Shown piece by piece: positions 8,119 to 17,232 of a DNA stretch of 64,000 nucleotides (positions within the stretch are counted from its first letter, which is position 1; every line of letters begins with the position of its first letter). Both the position numbers and the translations under genes were made by a program. A model generated the notes under the pieces. The model searched no databases and was not told where the DNA came from. It was given only the letters and a program-made list of their open reading frames with translations. This DNA comes from Pseudonocardia sp. (GTDB lineage: Bacteria > Actinomycetota > Actinomycetes > Mycobacteriales > Pseudonocardiaceae), in NCBI RefSeq assembly GCF_029263155.1, contig NZ_JAJCYB010000008.1:38745-102744 (forward strand), given 5' to 3'.

Positions 8119-8150
8119 GATTCCTGCGGAGAAGTTGCCGATTCCTGCGG
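8119..8150. promoter_or_regulatory. Direct repeat GATTCCTGCGG, 21-bp period: candidate AraC operator
   Basis: The 11-mer GATTCCTGCGG occurs at 8119-8129 and exactly again at 8140-8150. A 21-bp period places both on the same face of the helix, as in AraC/XylS operators. The site lies between the end of the AraC gene (8156) and the first gene of the monooxygenase operon (8048). Downstream in the minus direction is a TAGTGT hexamer (8092-8087) that could be a -10 box. That the neighbouring AraC protein binds here is inferred. Confidence 0.6.
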
Positions 8151-8155
8151 CCTGC

Positions 8156-9121
8156 TCAGATCGGGGCGGTCGCCCGGTCCACGCGGAGCGCAACCCCGCC
8201 GCGCTGCGCCTCCGTGTAGGCCCGCGGCGTCACCCCGAAGTGCCGCTTGAACTCGGTGATGAACGCCGACAGGCTCGCGTACCCGACCCCGCGGGCCACC
8301 TCGCTGACGTTCCTGTCGCCCTCCACGAGCATCGTGCGGGCGCGGTCGAGGCGTAGCCGCTTCACGAACTGGTACGGCGACATCCCGGTGACCTCCCGGA
8401 ACAGGTGGGCGAACGTCGACGGGCTCATCGAGACGTGCTCGGCAAGGTCGGCGATGGTCAGTGGCTCGGAGATCCGCTCGGTGACGTACTGGATGACGTC
8501 GGCGACGGGGTTCTTCCCGCTCTCCTCGGCGGCCGCGCGGACGAGGCGGTCGCACTGCTCGGACTGCAGCAGCCGGTAGACGATCTCCTGCAGGTAGATG
8601 GGTGCGAGCACCCGGCGGTCTGTGCCCCTGCCGACGGCCTTGACGAACCGCAGCGCCGCGCCGACCAGGTCGAGGTCCAGCGGGGAGACGTAGGCGTCGC
8701 CGGACGCGTGGGCCACCGGCCGGTGGAACGTGGTGGCCGTCCGTTCGAGCATGTCGGCGCAGACGCGCCGGACCATCGCGGGGTCGATCTGCAGCACGAA
8801 GGACAGGAAGGGGAGCTCGGCAGTGGCGCTGAGGATCTGCGCCTGGAACCGCAGCCCCCGCTTGAGCACCAGGTAGTTGAACGGGTCGTAGCGGTGCTCG
8901 ACGTCGTGCACCGTCACCGCCTTGCGCCCCTGCGCCACGACGCACAGCGACAGGCCGCCCACGTCGTCCCACTGCGGTGGCGTCGGGCGGGTGAAGCGGT
9001 ACACGGTGAGGCCGGGCCATTCGGTCGGGTTGGGTCCCTCGTCCGCAGCGCGCGCGTCGAGCGTCGCGATGAGGTCACCGGGAACGACGCGTTCCTCCGT
9101 CGACAGGTCGAGTGTCCTCAT
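8156..9121 (-). CDS. AraC-family transcriptional regulator
   Basis: 321 residues. The N-terminal ~190 residues form a cupin-like ligand domain of the AraC_N type (GLSLCVVAQGRKAVTV, then YDPFNYLVL). The C-terminal ~100 residues hold two helix-turn-helix units: PLTIADLAEHVSMSPSTFAH and NVSEVARGVGYASLSAFITE, followed by FKRHFGVTPRAY. It lies directly upstream of, and on the same strand as, the monooxygenase operon, with a perfect 21-bp-period direct repeat in between, and is the best candidate activator of that operon. A possible own promoter (TACGAT, minus strand) lies about 60 bp upstream of the ATG. Confidence 0.9.
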   Translation of the reverse strand: MRTLDLSTEERVVPGDLIATLDARAADEGPNPTEWPGLTVYRFTRPTPPQWDDVGGLSLCVVAQGRKAVTVHDVEHRYDPFNYLVLKRGLRFQAQILSATAELPFLSFVLQIDPAMVRRVCADMLERTATTFHRPVAHASGDAYVSPLDLDLVGAALRFVKAVGRGTDRRVLAPIYLQEIVYRLLQSEQCDRLVRAAAEESGKNPVADVIQYVTERISEPLTIADLAEHVSMSPSTFAHLFREVTGMSPYQFVKRLRLDRARTMLVEGDRNVSEVARGVGYASLSAFITEFKRHFGVTPRAYTEAQRGGVALRVDRATAPI

Positions 9122-9331
9122 CCGCAGCTCCCCATCGGTCCCGGGCGGTTCCCGACCCGGCAGTCGGCTCCGCCGATCGTAGGAACGCCTCCAGGCCAGC
9201 GGCGTCGTCCGATCCAGACCAAATCCTGGGTCCCGTTGAGCTCCGTGGTCAGTTGTCCGGGGCCCGGGGTCCCGAGGAGCCCCTGCGCCGAGCTCTCCCC
9301 GAGCGGGTGCCTTCCGGCTGACGATGGCCGC

Positions 9332-10471
9332 GTGCCCGCGGGGTGGCCGTTGATCGGGCGGGCCGAGGAGCTGCGCTTCATCGGTGGGCTCACCGTTCGC
9401 GGGAACGGTCCGTCCGGGGTCGTGCTCGCCGGGGCACCCGGGGTGGGCAAGACCCGCCTGGCCCGCGCGGCACTGGCCGCGGCCGAGCAGCGCGGGGCGG
9501 TCACCCGGTGGGCGGCTGCGACGGCCTCGGCGCGCGGGCTGCCGCTGGGCGCCTTCGCCGCGACGCTGGGCGCGGTCGGCTCGGACCCGACCTTGCTGCT
9601 CCGGCAGGCAGGCGAGGCGCTGCTGTCCGGCGCCGGGCGGGGCGGCGCGGTACTGGGGGTGGACGACGCCCACCTCCTCGACGAGCTGTCCGCGACGCTC
9701 GTACACCAACTGGTACTGCGCCGCGAAGCCACAGTCGTGCTCACCCTGCGCAGCGGCGAGCCGGCACCGGACGCGGTGACCGGGCTGTGGAAGGACGGGC
9801 ACCTGCACCGCCTGGAGCTGCGCCCGCTGGCGGCCGAGCAGACCGCCTCCCTGCTGGAAGGCGTGCTCGGCGGGCCGGTGGGCAGCGCCGCCGCCCACGA
9901 CCTGTGGACGATCACCCGCGGCAACACGCCGTACCTGCAGCAGCTCGTCGACGGCGAGCTGGACGCCGGCCGGTTGGAGAAGGTGGGCGGGGTGTGGCGG
10001 TGGTCGGGCCGCCCGCAGCTCACGCCCGGGCTGGCCGAGCTGCTGCACCGCAGCGCGCTGGTTCCGGGAGGCCGGTGCCGAACTGCGGGATAAGGAACCG
10101 GCCTGGTCCTACATCGCGCCCTGAGCCTCACCCTCGCGCTCGGCATGGCCGGTGACGCTGCTGCGGCCCGAGAAGCCGCCACCGACATGGAGGCCCAGCG
10201 ACACCCGTCACTGGTGTTCCGCGAGCCCGACCTGGTGCTCGCCCGCGCGTGGGTCGCCGCAGCCGAAGGCGCCACCGGCGAGGCGACCACGCTCGCCAGG
10301 CAGGCCGCCAACCTGGCCGCTTCCCAGGCCCAGCCCGCGGTGGAGGTGGTCGCGCTGCCCACCGCGGTCTGCTTCGGCGACCGCACCGTCGCCGACCGCC
10401 TCGCGGTGCTCGCCACCCAGGTCGACGTCCGTGGTGTCTCCTCGGGTCGGTGCCCCGACCAAGCATCATGA
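9332..10471 (+). pseudogene. Broken LAL/LuxR-type AAA regulator
   Basis: From a GTG at 9332 the frame encodes an AAA/STAND ATPase N-terminus: LIGRAEELRFIGG, Walker A GAPGVGKTR, and Walker B-like VLGVDDAHLLDEL. It stops at 10093 after only ~250 residues, where LAL regulators need ~900. A second piece in a different frame (10145-10471; GDAAAAREAATDMEAQRHP, then WVAAAEGATGEATTLARQA) looks like the TPR-like middle region. Most of the middle and the C-terminal LuxR helix-turn-helix are missing. Large deletion plus frame loss mark it as a relic. Confidence 0.75.
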
Positions 10472-10904
10472 TCAACGATCGGGGCCGCCGGACCGCGATC
10501 CGAGCGCGTTGCCCGGTCGCGACGCGCAGGCGGGACCCGTCGCCGATGGATGCCGGCGGCCCCCTTGATCACCAGCTCGGGCCCGAACCGCGAAATACGC
10601 GGGCCCCGGTACCCGGCCGATGATCAAGCCCTCGAAACCGCGGCTCCCGGTACCGAGACGGCGATGTTCTCGTGGCCCGGCACCGCGCGGAGGCAAACCC
10701 GTTGGCAGCACCGACTCCAAGCAGCTCCGTGTGGCCGATGATCATGGTCGGGGATCGGCCGGGCACCGGCTGGAACTCGGACGAGCGGTCACCCGACCCG
10801 GCTGGTCGGCCGGCAACTGACGCGCCATGCACCTGCTGCAGCCCGAGCCGTGGCCCGCCCACCCAGGACCGGATCGAGGCCAATAGCGTCGAGGCCGCCC
10901 GGTA
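10472..10904. other. Gene-free spacer, probable decayed sequence
   Basis: No convincing coding sequence was seen on either strand in these ~430 bp. A 7-bp inverted repeat GCCCCGA / TCGGGGC (10452-10458 and 10479-10485) flanks a 20-nt loop with TCATGATCA. TGATCATGG and similar ATGATCA motifs recur at about 10466, 10620 and 10738. The stretch directly follows the broken LAL regulator and precedes the end of a convergent transferase gene, so it is most simply gene debris. Confidence 0.5.
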
Positions 10905-11960
10905 TCAGCTCCCGGTCAGCTGCGCCCTGGCGAGATCGCGCCCTGCCACGATCGCGCCGAGCTTGGCCTTGGCGACGTTGCGCCGCATGGACGCGATGCC
11001 GCAGTCGGTGGAGACCGACACCTGCTCGGGCGGGACGGCGTCGAAGAGCCGGTGCAGCCAGCCCGCGATCTGCTGCGGCGTCTCCACGCGGAGCAGCTCG
11101 ATGTCCACCACCCCGACGCCGAGGTCCTTGTCGGCAGGCCAGCCCCGCAGCGAGTCCACCTCGGCGAACTCGTGGCTGGCCATCTGGAAGTGGATCTGGT
11201 CGCAGTTCAGGTCGAACGCCCAGGGGAACAGCCGGTCGGCCTTCAGGTCGAGGATGCCGGGCTGGCCCTCCTCGTGGCCGTAGCAGATGTGCACCTGCTT
11301 GTAGGCGTTCACGCCGTCGAACGCGGTGTTGATGGCGGAGATGATCCAGTCCTCTGGCTCGAAGAAGGTGAGCGGCTCGGTGATCTGGATGATGTCGACG
11401 CCCCGGCGTTCGAGGTCCTTGAACTCCGCGTTGTAGGCCTTGGCGACGTCCTGGGACAGCGCCTTGAGGTCGTGGTAGTGCTGATCGGTCGATAGTGCGG
11501 CCAGCGTGGCCGGGCCGAGTGACGCGTTGATCTTCAACGGGGCATCGGTCACCTCGCGGACGGCCTCGGCGACCGGCTTGAACACCGGGCGCCGCCATGC
11601 GACGTCGCCGAGCACGGTCGGCTTGTAGATCGGCAAGTCGAACGCACCGACCTGGATCCGGTCGCCGTAGCCGGCGTAGCCCCCCAGCTTGTGGGCCATC
11701 GCGTGGAACAGCTCGGCGTACTCGTAGCCGGTCTCGTTCTCGTAGTACTGGCCGCCGTCGGTGACGATGTCCAGGCCGACGTCGAGCATGTCGTGCACGG
11801 CTGAGGAGACGGCGTGCTGGTAGAGCTCGCGCATCCGGTAGCTGACGTACTCGGGCTCGTGCACGCCGACGGGGAAGACCTTGCCCTCCATGAAGATCGG
11901 CCGGGGGTAGGCCCCGACGAGCGTGGCGGGCAGCAGGACGTCCTGGCCTCGGACCTTCAT
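10905..11960 (-). CDS. MetE-like protein, epoxyalkane:CoM transferase (EaCoMT) type, copy 1
   Basis: 351 residues, matching the catalytic C-terminal half of cobalamin-independent methionine synthase and close in length to EaCoMT (XecA/EtnE), which opens epoxides with CoM thiolate held on zinc. Zinc ligands are visible as HICYG (His224, Cys226) and STDCGI (Cys near 320). The N-terminus PATLVGAYPRP is the family signature. A GAAGGAG site precedes the ATG, and TACGAT about 115 bp upstream may be a -10 box. It groups by eye with copy 4 (both have KVFP near residue 30 and an EGQPG loop). True substrate unknown; a methyltransferase role is possible but less likely beside CoM biosynthesis. Confidence 0.78.
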   Translation of the reverse strand: MKVRGQDVLLPATLVGAYPRPIFMEGKVFPVGVHEPEYVSYRMRELYQHAVSSAVHDMLDVGLDIVTDGGQYYENETGYEYAELFHAMAHKLGGYAGYGDRIQVGAFDLPIYKPTVLGDVAWRRPVFKPVAEAVREVTDAPLKINASLGPATLAALSTDQHYHDLKALSQDVAKAYNAEFKDLERRGVDIIQITEPLTFFEPEDWIISAINTAFDGVNAYKQVHICYGHEEGQPGILDLKADRLFPWAFDLNCDQIHFQMASHEFAEVDSLRGWPADKDLGVGVVDIELLRVETPQQIAGWLHRLFDAVPPEQVSVSTDCGIASMRRNVAKAKLGAIVAGRDLARAQLTGS

Positions 11961-12168
11961 CGTTGACTCCTTCGCTAGCTCGGGTGACGGGCGCTCACCG
12001 ACGATCCGGCAGCCGTCGACCGGCGCCTGCCGCGTCGGCGGGCGCCGGTGTCGAAGGCGACTACAGCGGGTTCGATCGTAGGGAGGGGGTGAGCGGCGGG
12101 TCTTGGTCTTGGCCGTGCGAAGCCGGGGCTCCGACTAGCACGCCCGGGACGAAGCGTCGTGGTGCCGT

Positions 12169-13338
12169 TCAACGCCGTTCCGCGGAACGGGCCCGCTCGT
12201 ACCGGGACTGGCCCCAGACCACCGCCACCGTCACCGGCAGGGCCAGCACCAGCGCGATCCGGAACATCGGGACGAAGGCGCGCGCGTCGGCAAGCGGCGC
12301 CGCAAGCGCGGTGCCGACCGCACCACCCACGAACAGGGCGGCGACGAACAGCGACACGGCGGTCGCGCGCGCCGTCGGCACCACGTCGGTGGCCCAGCCC
12401 TGCAGGGTGGAGTGGAAGAACGCCCACCCGGCACCGAGCAGCGCGCACGCGGCCAGCACCGTCGCGAGGCCGACCTCGACCGACACCACGGCCCAGCCCA
12501 ACATGATCAGGACTCCGCCGATCGCGGCGAGGCCGGCCGGTGGGAGCCGCCCGACCAGTGCCTTCACCAGCCACGAAGAGGCCAGCACACCGACACCGAA
12601 CAGGCTGACCACGACGCCGGCGACCCCGACCGTCGCGCCCGCGGACTGCAGGGCGGGCGCGAGGTAGACGAACATCCCCACCATCGCGATGCCCTCGGCG
12701 AACGCCAGCGCCAGAACGGCGACCGCCCACGGTCGCGTGAGCACCCGGGCGACCAGGAGTCGCGGCCGGTCGGCCGTGCGCTGACCGGCCGGTTCGGGCA
12801 GCCTGCGCAGCGCGATCCACTGCGCACCACCGGCCACCGCCGAGGCCGCGAGTGCGAGGCGCCACGTGGAGACGTCGGCGATCAGACCTGCGCCCACCGT
12901 GCCGCCCGCGGTGCCCAGCGCGGTGGCCGCCAGCACGTCGCTCAGCGGTCGCTGCCGCACGTGCGCAGGCCATGAATCCCCGACGTACACGAGCGCGGCC
13001 GGGATCACCGCCGAGAAGCAGCCACCGACCACGCCCCTGGTCAGCGTCAGCGTGATCAGGTCCGGGGCGACCGCGGACGCGATCCCGGCTGGCACGCCGA
13101 CGGCCAGGCCCAACCGCATCGTCCGCACCCGGCCGATCCGCTCGCTCAGGGTCCCCCACACCGGCTGCATCAGCCCGTAGGCGAGGTAGTAGACGCTCGC
13201 CGCGGCCGCCGCAGCACCCAGCGAGACGCCCAGATCAGCGGCGATGACCAGCAGCAGCGGTGCCATGGCGAACCGGTCATAGCTGCTGACGAACGACGCG
13301 GACTGCAGCAACCCCAGATGGGAGCGGGTCGGCTGCAT
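12169..13338 (-). CDS. MFS transporter
   Basis: 389 residues with about 12 hydrophobic segments and MFS signatures: YDRFAMAPLLLVIAADL in helix 1, TLSERIGRVRTMRLG in the helix 2-3 loop, and GWAFFHSTLQGWATDVVPT. An inner-membrane carrier, probably for a small organic molecule or drug; substrate not readable. It begins 5 bp after the PucR gene stops, which itself follows a MEDS protein by 26 bp, so the three form an operon. A close paralogue with two frameshifts is at 52.6-53.8 kb. The ATG at 13338 was chosen because the sequence before it is not hydrophobic or conserved. Confidence 0.85.
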   Translation of the reverse strand: MQPTRSHLGLLQSASFVSSYDRFAMAPLLLVIAADLGVSLGAAAAAASVYYLAYGLMQPVWGTLSERIGRVRTMRLGLAVGVPAGIASAVAPDLITLTLTRGVVGGCFSAVIPAALVYVGDSWPAHVRQRPLSDVLAATALGTAGGTVGAGLIADVSTWRLALAASAVAGGAQWIALRRLPEPAGQRTADRPRLLVARVLTRPWAVAVLALAFAEGIAMVGMFVYLAPALQSAGATVGVAGVVVSLFGVGVLASSWLVKALVGRLPPAGLAAIGGVLIMLGWAVVSVEVGLATVLAACALLGAGWAFFHSTLQGWATDVVPTARATAVSLFVAALFVGGAVGTALAAPLADARAFVPMFRIALVLALPVTVAVVWGQSRYERARSAERR

Positions 13339-13343
13339 CCCGG

Positions 13344-15161
13344 TCAGCGATCCGGGGGCGCGCCGTTGCGGATGGTGACCAGTCCCTCGTTGAGGCGGAG
13401 GGCGAGCTCGATGTTGAACCGCATGTCCGACTGCGCGAAGTCGGCCCCGAGGATCTCCCGGATCCGCCGCAGCCGGTACTTGAGCGTGGACGGGTGGATC
13501 CACAACGCCCTGGCGATCGACTGCTGGCCGTCACCCATCAGGTGGGCGCTCAACGTCTCGACCAGCCGGGCGCGGTGGTCGGCGTCGTAGCGCAGCAACG
13601 GGCCGATCCAGCGCTCGACGTGCTCCTCCACCCGCTCGACATGATCCACGTCGAACAGCATCCGGTGCAGCCCCAGGTCCGCGAACCGGAGCAGGCCTGC
13701 CCCGGACCGCTCCGTCATCGACCGCTGAGCCATCGCCACGGCGACCAGCGCCTCCCGGTATGCGGGCTCGAGATCGTCGAGACCGGGACGGGTGTCGCTG
13801 ATCCCGATCGCCACGTGCAGCGCAGGCACCGACGCCCGGATCCGCTCCAGCAGGCGGCGCGCGCACTCCTGCACGGCGTCGGCCCGCACGATCACGATCG
13901 TCTCGGCCCCGATGACCCCGGCCAGGCCGCGGGGGCCGTTGCGCAGCTGCTCCCGTACCTCCGCGGCGACCCGGCGCGTCGAGGCGTCCGGCGCGGCGGT
14001 GTTTCCTGCGCGGCAACGGGTCCTGATCGCGATCACGGCCGCGGGCCCGTCGACCTCGTAGCCCAGCCGGCCGGCCAGACCCGCCGAGGTGAGCTTCCCG
14101 CCGCGGTGCAGCAGCGCGTCCTGGAGAAGATCGCGGCCCAGCCGCTCCTCGGCGTCGGCCACGCTGCGTTCGATGAGCAGCCGCAGCGCGAGCACCAGCC
14201 TGCCGCCCTGGAACGTGGTGCGGTCCACGGCACCGAGCGACGTCGAGCCGACCAGCAGGTAGCCGAACGCCTCCCGGTCCGTGGCGACGCTCTGCACCAG
14301 GAAGGACCGCGTCCCGGTCGCGGTGGCCATCTCGACCGTGCGAGGGTCACGGTCCGGGTGGTGCGTTCCGATCGCCCGCGCGAGCTCGGAGGGGCGGGGC
14401 AACGCGCCTGCGGTCGCCCCGTCGCCGGTCGCGTGGGCGATCGTGTTCCGCTCGGAGTCGAGCAGCCAGACGGGGGCGCCGAGCTGCCGACCGACGTGGT
14501 CGACGATGGTATGGGCGTCCTTGCCCCGCAGCACCAGGGCGATCAGCTCCTCCTGCAGACGCAACGCGCGGGACAGCAGTTCCCCCTGCGCCCGCAGCTC
14601 GGCGGCGAGGTCTCGCAGCTCCCGCAGGCGCAGCGCTTCGGACTCGTGCAGGCGTGCCACGTACAACGCCGTCGAGGTCTGCGCGCCCAGCGCCTGGATG
14701 AGGGTGAGATCGCCGGGGAGCGAGCCCGGCTCGCCGCCGGCCAGCAGGAAACCCAAGTGGTCGGTGGAGACCCGCAACGGGAGCGCGAAGAGCTCCTCCA
14801 CCCCGGCCCGGCGCAGGGTCCGCGGCAGCTCGGCGGCGGTCCGCCGGGTAGGGCGGAACACCGAAAGGTCGGTGCCGATCCGGCGCAGGGCGGTCGCCAC
14901 GCCTGCGCTGATGCCCGGGCCGCCCTCGCAGCGGCCCGCGACGCGCAGCAGGCCGTCCGGGCCGTCGGCGTACCAGGCCACCGCGGCCAGCGGGAGGCGG
15001 GTCAGCGCCGCGAGCCCGCCTGCGGACAGCTCGGCGGTCTTCTCGGCGCTGGGCGCGGCGTGCATGAACGACCCGAGCATGACCACGGCGTTGAGCCCGG
15101 CGACCGTTCCCTGCAGGCCCTCGTCCCCGCCGGCCGCGGCACTTCGGATGTCGGGTGTCAC
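13344..15161 (-). CDS. PucR-family regulator with N-terminal GAF-like domain
   Basis: 605 residues. Residues ~15-180 look like a GAF sensor (LTRLPLAAVAWYADGPDGLLRV, FALPLRVSTDHLGFLLAGG). A coiled-coil-like stretch (LHESEALRLRELRDLAAEL) joins it to a PucR-like middle, and the C-terminus holds the PucR helix-turn-helix SIARALWIHPSTLKYRLRRI. The start is a GTG at 15161 with GGAGC upstream. It lies between a MEDS sensor gene and an MFS carrier gene in one operon. A MEDS + PucR pair recurs at 41.2-43.4 kb, so the two proteins probably sense one signal together (inference). Confidence 0.87.
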   Translation of the reverse strand: MTPDIRSAAAGGDEGLQGTVAGLNAVVMLGSFMHAAPSAEKTAELSAGGLAALTRLPLAAVAWYADGPDGLLRVAGRCEGGPGISAGVATALRRIGTDLSVFRPTRRTAAELPRTLRRAGVEELFALPLRVSTDHLGFLLAGGEPGSLPGDLTLIQALGAQTSTALYVARLHESEALRLRELRDLAAELRAQGELLSRALRLQEELIALVLRGKDAHTIVDHVGRQLGAPVWLLDSERNTIAHATGDGATAGALPRPSELARAIGTHHPDRDPRTVEMATATGTRSFLVQSVATDREAFGYLLVGSTSLGAVDRTTFQGGRLVLALRLLIERSVADAEERLGRDLLQDALLHRGGKLTSAGLAGRLGYEVDGPAAVIAIRTRCRAGNTAAPDASTRRVAAEVREQLRNGPRGLAGVIGAETIVIVRADAVQECARRLLERIRASVPALHVAIGISDTRPGLDDLEPAYREALVAVAMAQRSMTERSGAGLLRFADLGLHRMLFDVDHVERVEEHVERWIGPLLRYDADHRARLVETLSAHLMGDGQQSIARALWIHPSTLKYRLRRIREILGADFAQSDMRFNIELALRLNEGLVTIRNGAPPDR

Positions 15162-15187
15162 GACAGCTCCATATCCGCAGCCGGCGG

Positions 15188-15820
15188 TCAGGGCGCCGCG
15201 CCGCCGAGAAGAACCCCCGGATCGACGCACGGGTTCTGCATCTCGATGCCGTTGAGGACCACGCGATGGTGCAGCCGCAGCAGGTCGAAGATCTGCTCCC
15301 CGCGGGTCTGCTCCAGGTCGTAGAGGCACAGCGTGATGGCCGCCGCGGTGCCGAACTCGCGCGCGTAGAGGGCCTCGTACTCGAGCAGGCGCTCGGTGCC
15401 CGGACAGCCGCGCAGGCTCCAGCTCATCTCACCGATGACGCACACGACCGGATATCCCCGCTGGTCGCTGCCCACCGACGCCCGCTGGTAGAAGTCGACG
15501 GTGCGCGCGGGGTCGAAACACCCACCGGCGAGGTAGACCTCGGTGGAGGCCACGATGCGGATCTGGCCCCGCCGCCGGGCCTCCTCGACGTCCACCGCGG
15601 CGCCGATGAGCCGCTGCGCGACCTGATCGGGCGCGCTCCGGTCGCAGACGTAGATCACGCCGCAGTCCGCGGCCAGCGCCGCGGCGACCAGCGGCGTGAC
15701 GAAAGCGTCACGCTCCTCGTCACCCCGGTAGAAGACCCCGACGTGGTCGGCGACGCGCAGCAGCACAGACTCGAGCGACAGCTCGATGTACCTGTCGTCC
15801 GCGGCGACCGGAAGACTCAT
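15188..15820 (-). CDS. MEDS (DcmR sensory) domain protein
   Basis: 210 residues consisting of a single MEDS domain (methanogen/methylotroph DcmR sensory domain): HVGVFYRGDEERDAFVTPL near residue 30, GVIYVCDRSAPDQVAQRL near 60, and CVIGEMSWSLRGCPGTERLLEYEA near 130. In DcmR this domain is linked to response to dichloromethane; related proteins sense small organic compounds or interact with regulators. No DNA-binding domain is present, so it probably works through the PucR protein encoded 26 bp downstream. AAAGGGG lies before the ATG. Confidence 0.85.
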   Translation of the reverse strand: MSLPVAADDRYIELSLESVLLRVADHVGVFYRGDEERDAFVTPLVAAALAADCGVIYVCDRSAPDQVAQRLIGAAVDVEEARRRGQIRIVASTEVYLAGGCFDPARTVDFYQRASVGSDQRGYPVVCVIGEMSWSLRGCPGTERLLEYEALYAREFGTAAAITLCLYDLEQTRGEQIFDLLRLHHRVVLNGIEMQNPCVDPGVLLGGAAP

Positions 15821-15929
15821 CGTTGACCCCTTTCGACCGCCCGAACGCTACCCGTTCACCTCACCCCGGCTGCTGTCCCGGCGGGATAGGTGATGGTGCT
15901 GATCTGATCCCGTTCGGACAAGCGGGATA

Positions 15930-16118
15930 TCAGCCGCAGCACCGGCACGACTGCCCGCCCGACCACGGGTGATCGGTGACCTCGACGGTCCGCTGTGGGT
16001 GTGCCCGGCGGCTTCCGCACACCGAGCACACCCACACCGTGGGGACCTTCGCCCCCTCCATCACCAGTGACCGGAACTCGTGCCCGCAGTCCGGGCAGCA
16101 CAGCTCCAGCACCGGCAC
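15930..16118 (-). CDS. Small zinc-ribbon protein coupled to EaCoMT copy 2
   Basis: 62 residues with two CxxC pairs: CPDCGHEF at residues 8-15 and CSVCGSRR near 31, plus a terminal CRCCG. The first pairs resemble FmdB-type zinc ribbons. The ATG lies 4 bp after the stop of EaCoMT copy 2, so the pair is one transcriptional unit and probably co-translated. Possible roles (inference): zinc delivery to, or complex formation with, the zinc-dependent transferase. None of the other copies has such a partner. Confidence 0.7.
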   Translation of the reverse strand: MPVLELCCPDCGHEFRSLVMEGAKVPTVWVCSVCGSRRAHPQRTVEVTDHPWSGGQSCRCCG

Positions 16119-16122
16119 GGGA

Positions 16123-17232
16123 TCAGCCTCCCAGCTGCTTCCGGACGATCTCGGCGCCTGCCGCCAGCGCGTGCAGCTTGTCGATGGCGATGTAGCGCTG
16201 CAGCAGGATCAGGCCGCAGTCGGTGGTGACCCCCAGCTTCTCGGCGGGGATGTACTCCAGCAACCGGTGGATCCGGTCGGCGACCTGCTCGGCGGTCTCG
16301 GTGATCGTCGACTTCACGTCGATCACTCCGGCCCAGAACATCATGTTCTCCGGGAGCGGGTGGTTCTTGATCACGTCGAGCCCGGAGAGGTCGTCGGAGC
16401 GACGGCCGCAGTTCTCCAGGTTCAACACGTTCATGTTGCCCTCATACGCCTTCGGGATGATCGACGCCGTGGCCGACGGCGCCTCACCCTTCCGCTGCGT
16501 CAGGTCGAAGATCTCCCCGGCCGCCGCGCTGTCGTCGGGCATGTAGGCGGGCGTACCACCCCAGTTGCCCCAGCAGACGTGACAGATGATCTGCGCGTGC
16601 TGCACGCCCTGCACCGCGCGGTTGAAGGCCTCGATGGCCCAGTCCTCGTAGAAGTAGGGCCAGGTGAACTCGTCGAGCTGGATGAAGTCGACGCCCATCG
16701 CGTCGACCTCGAGGATGTCCTCGTTGATCGCGGCGGCGATGGCCAGCGCGCGGTCCCTGCCGTTGTCGTAGTGCAGGTCGTTGGTGGCCTGGGCGAGCAC
16801 CTGGATGCCGGTGTACTGCACCTTGGTGGGCTTGTTCGTGGCCCGCTTCAGCGCCCGAGCCTGCTCCACCATGATCGCGCCGTGGCGCCTGATCTCGTGG
16901 GTCGCGGTGCCTGCGTGCAGCCGGGAGTAGATCGGGAAGCCGAGGTAGCCGCCCTTCAGGTCGTAGCCGAGCCGCCGGTAGTAGTAGTACAGGGCCTGGT
17001 CGGCGTAGTTGTCGCCGTGCAGGCGGCCGTCGGTGATGATGTCCAGCCCGGCCATCGTCTGGTCGGCGACCAGTGAGGCCATCGCGTCCTGGAACGCCTC
17101 CTGGTTGAACGAGTCGGGCGGCTCCTGATCACCCGTCCAGTTGCGGACCGGTCCTGCGTCCCACCAGCGCGGGTTCGGATAGTTCCCGACCATCGATGTA
17201 GGAATGAGGATTTCCTGGTCTCCGACCCTCAT
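16123..17232 (-). CDS. MetE-like protein, EaCoMT type, copy 2 (divergent class)
   Basis: 369 residues, the longest and most different of the set. It keeps the N-terminal signature PTSMVGNYPNPRWW and the zinc ligands HVCWGNWGG (His218, Cys220) and TTDCGL. It has extra aromatic-rich segments (ALYYYYRRLGYDLKGGYLG) and a longer loop after the first zinc motif (PAYMPDDSAAAGEIFDLTQR), unlike copies 1, 3, 4 and 5. It may act on a larger or different electrophile. It is divergent from copy 3 across a 329-bp spacer with two dyad-symmetric sites, and is followed by the zinc-ribbon gene. Confidence 0.75.
   Translation of the reverse strand: MRVGDQEILIPTSMVGNYPNPRWWDAGPVRNWTGDQEPPDSFNQEAFQDAMASLVADQTMAGLDIITDGRLHGDNYADQALYYYYRRLGYDLKGGYLGFPIYSRLHAGTATHEIRRHGAIMVEQARALKRATNKPTKVQYTGIQVLAQATNDLHYDNGRDRALAIAAAINEDILEVDAMGVDFIQLDEFTWPYFYEDWAIEAFNRAVQGVQHAQIICHVCWGNWGGTPAYMPDDSAAAGEIFDLTQRKGEAPSATASIIPKAYEGNMNVLNLENCGRRSDDLSGLDVIKNHPLPENMMFWAGVIDVKSTITETAEQVADRIHRLLEYIPAEKLGVTTDCGLILLQRYIAIDKLHALAAGAEIVRKQLGG

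Noticed and set aside
8405..9330. Long plus-strand open frame over the AraC gene
   Set aside because: It has the composition of a high-GC shadow frame (Arg/Gly/Pro/His-rich, no domain), while the minus strand encodes a complete AraC regulator.
10905..11960. Methionine synthase (MetE) as the function of the MetE-like genes
   Set aside because: They lack the N-terminal half of MetE, occur in five copies beside CoM synthesis and hydroxyalkyl-CoM dehydrogenase-like genes, and have EaCoMT length. Not fully excluded.
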